Source of the DNA: Gorsachius magnificus
Lineage: Eukaryota > Chordata > Aves > Pelecaniformes > Ardeidae
Direction of reading: 5' to 3'
Assembly (NCBI GenBank): GCA_034008185.1
Contig: CM067108.1
Span: 186,001-250,000, forward strand
DNA: 64,000 bases
The notes under the pieces are model-generated. The model did no database searches. It was not told the origin of the DNA and saw nothing but the letters and a program-made list of their open reading frames with translations. A program made the translations under genes and the position numbers. This document shows positions 59,306 through 64,000 of this stretch, piece after piece; position 1 is the stretch's first letter; every line of letters starts with the position of its first letter.

Positions 59306-62043
59306 CTGCGTGACACCGGATGGTGACGGTGACACAATGGTGATGAGTGGTGTGGTGGTGATGATGGTGGTGGTGCCCATCACCCCCACCCCGGTGCCCA
59401 CTTTTGGCCCATGGCCACACTCAGCAGCAATGGCGGGGTCATGGGGCTTCCCTGCGGTGACACCGGTGGTGGTGGTGACACCAATGGTGATGATGGTGGT
59501 GGTGGTGATGATGCTGGTGGTGCCCATCACCCCACCCCGGTGCCCACTTTTGGCCCATGGCCAACCGGTGGGCGGTCACCGGTGGTGGTGGTGGTATGAT
59601 GGTGGTGGCACCCCCCCCCCCCCCCGCGCCCACTTTTGGCCCATGGCCACACGCAAGAGCGTGAGGTCATGGGGCTGCCCTGCGGTGACACCAGTGGTGA
59701 CGGCGACACTGGTGCTGGTGGTGACACCAATGGTGATGATGGCGGCGGTGCCCACCCCCCCCCCAGTGCCCACTTTTGGCCCACGGGGGCGCTCAGCAGC
59801 ATGGTGTGGGCGTAGGGCTGCTCTGTGGTGACACCGGTGGTGACAGTGACACCAGTGGCGGTGGTGACACCGGTGATGATGTGGTGGTGGTGATGGTGGT
59901 GGCACCCATCCCCCCCCAGCACCCACTTTTGGCCCATGGGGGCTTAGGGCCACCCTGTGATGCCCCCAGCAATGCCTCCACCACCCCCAGCTCCCACCTT
60001 TGGTCCGCGGGGGCTTAGGGGCCACCCTGTGATGCCCCCAGTGCTGCCACCGCACCCAGACCCACTTTCCCCCCCCCCCTTTTGGCCATGGGGCTTAGCT
60101 GCCCCGCGGTGCCACCAGTGATGCCACCACCGCCCCCAGCACCCACTTTAGTTGTCTATGGAGGCTTAGTGACTGCCCCGGTGCAGTGATAGCCCCCAGC
60201 GCCCATTTTGGTGATGGGGCTTAGTCACCGGAGTCCCAGTGATGCCACCACCGCCCCCTGCACCCACTTTTAGTCCATGGGGGCTTAGGGCCACCCTGTG
60301 ATGCCCCCAGTGATTTCAACACCACCCCTGGCGCCCACTTTTGGCTCACGGGATCATAGGGGCTGCCCTGTGATGCCCCCAGTGATGCCACCACCACCCT
60401 CAGCTCCCACCTTTGGTCCACGGGGGCTTAGGGGCCACCCTGTGATGCCCCCAGTGCTGCCACCGCCACCCCCAGTACCCACTTTTGGTCCATGGGGCCT
60501 TAGGGCTGCCCGGTGGTGCCACCAGTGATGCCCCCGGTGATGCCACCACCACCCCCAGCACCCACTTTTGGTCCATGGAGGCTTAGTGCTGCCCCGCGGT
60601 GCCACCAGTGATGCCACCACCGCCCCCGCACCCACTTTTGGTCCGTGGGGGCTTAGTGCTGCCCTGCGGTGCCAACACCGATGCCACCATTGATGCCACC
60701 ACCACCCCCAGCACCCACTTTTGGTCCATGGAGGCTTAGTGCTGCCCTGTGGTGCCACCAGTGATGCCCCCGGTGATGCCACCACCACCCCCAGCGCCCA
60801 CCTTTGGTCCGCGCCAGCTCCCGCAGCAGCGTCCCCGTCTCCTCCTGGATCTGCTCCTCGGCGCTCCGCTTCCCCATGCCGAAATCCCGCAGGGTGGCGA
60901 GGGCGAAGCGCCGTGTCTGCGCCCACCTCTCGCCGTTGCTCATGAAGATGCCCAGGTCCTGGTTGGTTTTTTCCGCCAAGGGGAAGCGGCCCCGGTCGGT
61001 GAATTCCTCCCCCCGCGTCACCAGCACCTCCCGCACCGCCTCCGAGCCGAAAACCACCACCACCCGCTCCCCACCCAAACGCAGGGCGAAGACGGGGCCG
61101 TAGCGGGCGCTCAGCTGCAGGGGGGGGAAAAAGGTGTGGGGGTGCTGGGGCGGGGGGGCACCCCAGGGTGCCCCAAATCCCCGCCACGGGGGTCTCGGCA
61201 CCAGGGTGCCCCAAGCCCCCACCACAGCGGTCTCGGCACCCCAGGGTGCCCCAAGCCCCCACCCCCAGAGGTCTTGGCACCCCAGGGTGCTCCAAATCCC
61301 TGACCTGGGGGTCTCCAAACCCCACCCCAGGGGTCTCAGCACCCTAGGGTGCTCCAAACCCCTGACCCGGGGGTCTCCAAACACCAGGGTGCTCCAAACC
61401 CCCACCCCGGGGGTCTCGGCACCCCAGGGTGCTCCAAACCCCTGACCCAGGGGTCTTGGCACCCCAGGGTGCCCCAAACTCCTGCCCTGGGTGGTCTCAG
61501 CACCCCAGATTGCTCCAAATCCCCACCACAGGGGTCTCAGCACCCCAGGGTGCCCCAGCCCCCAGCCCAGGGGTCTCGGCACCCCAGGGTGCTCCAACCC
61601 CCCACCCCAGGGTGCTCCAAACCCCCACCCCGGGGGTCTCGGCACCCCAGAGTGCTCCAAACCCCCGCCCCAGGGGTCTCGGCACCCCAGGGTGCTCCAA
61701 CCCCCCACCCCAGGGTGCTCCAAACCCCCACCCCGTGGGTGTCAGCACCCCAGGGTCCTCGAAACCCCACCCCGGGGGTTTCGCAACCCAGGGTGCCCCA
61801 GCCCCCCCAGGGTGCCAAACCCCCGGGGGTCTCGGGCCCCCCCCCCACCTTGCGGAAGGTCTCGCAGGTGTCGGCCGTCCGGAGCTGCAGCAAATTCCCG
61901 ATGAGCGGCAGCGCGGGCGGCCCGGGGGGGTAATTTCGGCTTCGCCCTTCCCTTCCCCCCCGGGCCCCGACGGCCGCCACGACGAGGAGGAGGAAGAGGA
62001 GGAGGAGGAGGAGGAGGAAGGTGACGGTGCCCACCGGCTCCAT
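59208..62043 (-). CDS. CYP2-family cytochrome P450, N-terminal half
   Basis: Microsomal haem monooxygenase. Minus-strand pieces: exon 1 62043-61849, a fused exon 2+3 61114-60802, and a partial exon 4 59305-59208. Exon 1 encodes a Leu-rich membrane anchor (VTFLLLLLLLFLLLVVAAV) and the proline hinge NYPPGPPALPLIGNLLQLRT. Exon 2+3 encodes LSARYGPVFALRLGGERVVV, GEEFTDRG and GIFMSNGERWAQTRRFALAT LRDFGMGKRS (helix C, WxxxR haem-propionate motif). Exon 4 encodes GQPYDPATLLSAAVGNAICR ILFGERF. The haem-binding Cys and I-helix exons lie beyond the gap. Subfamily not determinable here. The boundary at 59208 is where exon 4 similarity ends at a stop and repeat sequence, not a splice site. Confidence 0.88.
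59320..60801. repeat. Tandem array of CYP2 intron 3 with both exon edges
   Basis: About 14 units of roughly 60-190 bp. On the minus strand each has an exon-3-end-like CCAAAAGTGGG(T/C)GC, a GGTGGTGGCATCAC intron body, and in most copies a CACAG|GG(C/A)AGCCCC acceptor followed by up to about 44 bases of exon 4-like sequence (for example 59455-59405 and 60372-60342). Confidence 0.85.
60802..61114 (-). CDS. CYP2 exons 2 and 3 as one 313-nt exon
   Basis: Acceptor CTGCAG|CTGAGC, donor ACCAAAG|GTGGGC. No intron interrupts FTDRGRFPLAEKTNQDLGIF, where CYP2 genes usually have intron 2; 313 nt equals the usual 163 plus 150. Confidence 0.9.
61140..61840. repeat. About 40-bp minisatellite filling CYP2 intron 1
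   Basis: About 18 units of GGTCTCGGCACCCCAGGGTG + CTCCAAACCCCCACCCCGGG; it spans nearly the whole intron between the donor at 61848 and the acceptor near 61115. Confidence 0.93.
61849..62043 (-). CDS. CYP2 exon 1
   Basis: Start MEPVGTVTF at 62043; membrane anchor then PPGPP hinge; donor CGCAAG|GTGGGG, phase 0. Confidence 0.88.
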
Positions 62044-62224
62044 GGCTGCCGCCGGCCGGCCCGGGGCAGAGTCCGACACCGGGGCGATGACCTCGGGGAT
62101 GGGGACGGGATGGCGACACCGGGGCGGGAGGGGGGGGGGGGGGGGGGGGGGCAAAAGGGGACCCGCCCTCCCTGCGCCCCCCTGGGGACCAGCGGCCCCC
62201 GGGGCGCCCTGAGCGGTCCCCCCC

Positions 62225-62495
62225 CGCCCCCCCGCCTCCCCCCTGCACCCCCCCCCCTCCATGCACCCCCCTCCCGCACCCCCAGCCCCTCCTGCACCCC
62301 CGGCCCCTCCCGCACCCCCCTCCCGCACCCCCCTCGCGCACCCCCCTCCCGACCTGCACCCCCCTCCCTCCCTGCGCCCCCGCCCCCCCCCTGCACCTCC
62401 CTCCCTGCATCCCCCCTCCCGTCCTGCACCCCCGTCCCCCTCCTGCACCCCTATCCCCTCCTGCACCCCCCTCCTGCACCCCCTCCCCTGGTCCC
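62225..62495. repeat. CTGCACCCCCCTCC repeat upstream of CYP2
   Basis: About 18 units of 13-16 bp, C-rich. Confidence 0.88.
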
Positions 62496-62499
62496 AAAC

Positions 62500-63790
62500 C
62501 TGTCCCCTCGCTGCTCCCTGTGTCCCTCCAATGCCAATGGCGTCCCTTTGCGTGCCACCCTTGTCCCTTTGCGTGCCACCCCTGTCCCTTTGCTGCCAAA
62601 TCCCGGCCCCCTGCTTGCACAACCCCAGCCCCCACCCCTGTCCCCTCGTTGCCAATCCCATCCCCTCGTTGCCAGCCCATCCCCTTGTTGCCACCCCTGT
62701 CCCCTCTTGCCACCCCTGTCCCCTCATTGCCAACCCGTCCCTTTTGCACCCTGTCCCTTCGTTGCCAACCCTGTCCCCCGTCCCCTCGTTGCCACCCCGT
62801 CCCCTCATTGCCACCCCTGTCCCCTCATTGCCAAACCCTGTCCCTTCATTGCCAACCCTGTCCCTTTGTTGCCACCCCTGTCCCCTTCATTGCCAACCCA
62901 TCCCCTCATTGCCAACCCTGTCCTTTGTTGCTACCCGTCCCTCTTGCCACCCCTGTCCCCTCGTTGCCAACCCCGTCCCTTTGTTGCCAAACCCTGTCCC
63001 TTCATTGCCAACCCCATCCCCTCATTGCCAAACCCTGTCCCTTTGTTGCCATCCCCGTCCCCTCGTTGCCAGCACCTCCCCTTGTTGCCACCCCTGTCCC
63101 CTCATTGCCAACCCCGTCCCTCATTGCCACCCCTGTCTCCTCATTGCCAACCCGTCCCTCGTTGCCAACCCTCCCCTTCGTTGCCACAATCCCTTGTGCC
63201 CCCGTCCCCTCGTTGCCACCCCGTCCCCTCATTGCCAACCCTGTCCCTTCATTGCCAACCCTGTCCCTTCATTGCCAACCCTTCCCTTTGTTGCCAAACC
63301 CTGTCCCTTCATTGCCACCCCTGTCCCTTCGTTGCCATCCCTGTCCCCGTCCACTCGTTGCCACCCCGTTCCCCTTGTTGCCAACCCCGTCCCCTCAGTT
63401 GCCAACCCCTGTCCCTCATTGCCACCCCTGTCTCCTTTGTTGCCAAACCCTGTCCCCTCATTGCCAAACCCTGTCCCTTCATTGCCAACCCTGTCCCTTC
63501 GTTGCCAACCCTGTCCCTTCGTTGCCAACCCTGTCCCCTCGTTGCCAACACCATCCCCTCGTTGCCAGCACCATCCCCTTGTTGCCACCCCTGTCCCCTC
63601 ATTGCCAAACCCTGTCCCTTTGTTGCCAACCCTGTCCCTATGTTGCCAACCCTGTCTCCTCATTGCCAACCCCATCCCCTCGTTGCCAACCCTATCCGTT
63701 GCTTGCCAACCCTGTCCCCTTCGTTGCCACCCCGTCCCCTCATTGCCAAACCCTGTCCCTTTGTTGCCAACCCTGTCCCCTCGTTGCCAG
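62500..63790. repeat. 20-bp TTGCCAACCCTGTCCCTTCA minisatellite, about 60 copies
   Basis: Two unit types alternate irregularly (CCAACCCTGTCCCTTC and CCACCCCTGTCCCCTC), with frequent one-base indels. The longest array in the window, in the region upstream of the CYP2 start. Confidence 0.95.
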
Positions 63791-64000
63791 CCCCGGGGCC
63801 GGGCACACAGCGCCCTTGGCAAGGCGCCGGGGTTTTCTCCTGGCTCCGGCTACCGGTTTTGGCCGGAGCCTTTGGACCCGCTTGCCTTGGCCACCGGCCA
63901 CAGCCAAGGAGGCCCCGAGCCCTTTGCGGGGGGCCCAAAGCCCTCGGTCCCAAAGCAGAGATGGGGTCAGGAGCCTGGAGCCGAGGAGGAGGAGGAGGAG
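63791..64000. other. Right edge, no gene recognised
   Basis: Non-repetitive GC-rich sequence ending in a GAGGAGGAG run. A neighbouring gene may begin beyond the window. Confidence 0.4.

Overview
This window looks like a GC-rich avian microchromosome or dot chromosome. The evidence is: many CR1 LINE copies with the avian 3' tail; very high GC with long G/C homopolymers; a different minisatellite in nearly every intron; and a gene set that matches human 19q13.3. Two runs of exactly 500 N (40027-40526 and 58589-59088) divide it into three contigs.

Contig 1 (1-40026): the minus-strand 5' part of ZNF541 (coding exons at 6900-6615, 4549-4315, 2748-1146 and 67-6, running off the left edge) has a CpG-island promoter near 7530-7680. 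About 20 kb of repeat-rich, gene-poor sequence follows (7.7-27.7 kb: CR1 copies, minisatellites, and a notable array of POU octamer motifs at 11.2-11.8 kb). Then comes plus-strand BICRA, with seven coding exons from 27781 to 39884, cut off at the first gap before its conserved C-terminal GLTSCR1 domain.

Contig 2 (40527-58588): everything recognisable is on the minus strand. It holds the N-terminal half of a PRSS16-like S28 serine protease (42563-40527), CRX/OTX5 (48553-46309), a complete intron-containing histone H3.3 gene (54707-53784), and SELENOW (58125 to about 57137, with its UGA selenocysteine codon, a candidate SECIS near 56635-56575 and a poly(A) signal at 56265-56260). If this contig is flipped, the order and orientation BICRA, SELENOW, CRX agree with human, so its orientation in the scaffold is suspect.

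Contig 3 (59089-64000): the first coding exons of a minus-strand CYP2-family cytochrome P450. Its intron 3, with both flanking exon edges, appears to have been tandemly amplified. A roughly 1.3 kb 20-bp-unit minisatellite lies beyond its start codon.

Several otherwise well-conserved exons carry single-base frame breaks (BICRA, CRX, SELENOW), while H3.3, PRSS16-like, CYP2 exons 1-3 and the 1.6 kb ZNF541 exon stay open. Consensus indels at homopolymers are the simplest explanation for most of these breaks, but each can be tested with reads. The genes do not form a pathway; they are a syntenic block of transcription/chromatin genes (ZNF541, BICRA, CRX, H3.3) with a redox selenoprotein, a protease and a P450. 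All identifications are by eye from remembered family sequences; no database search was run.
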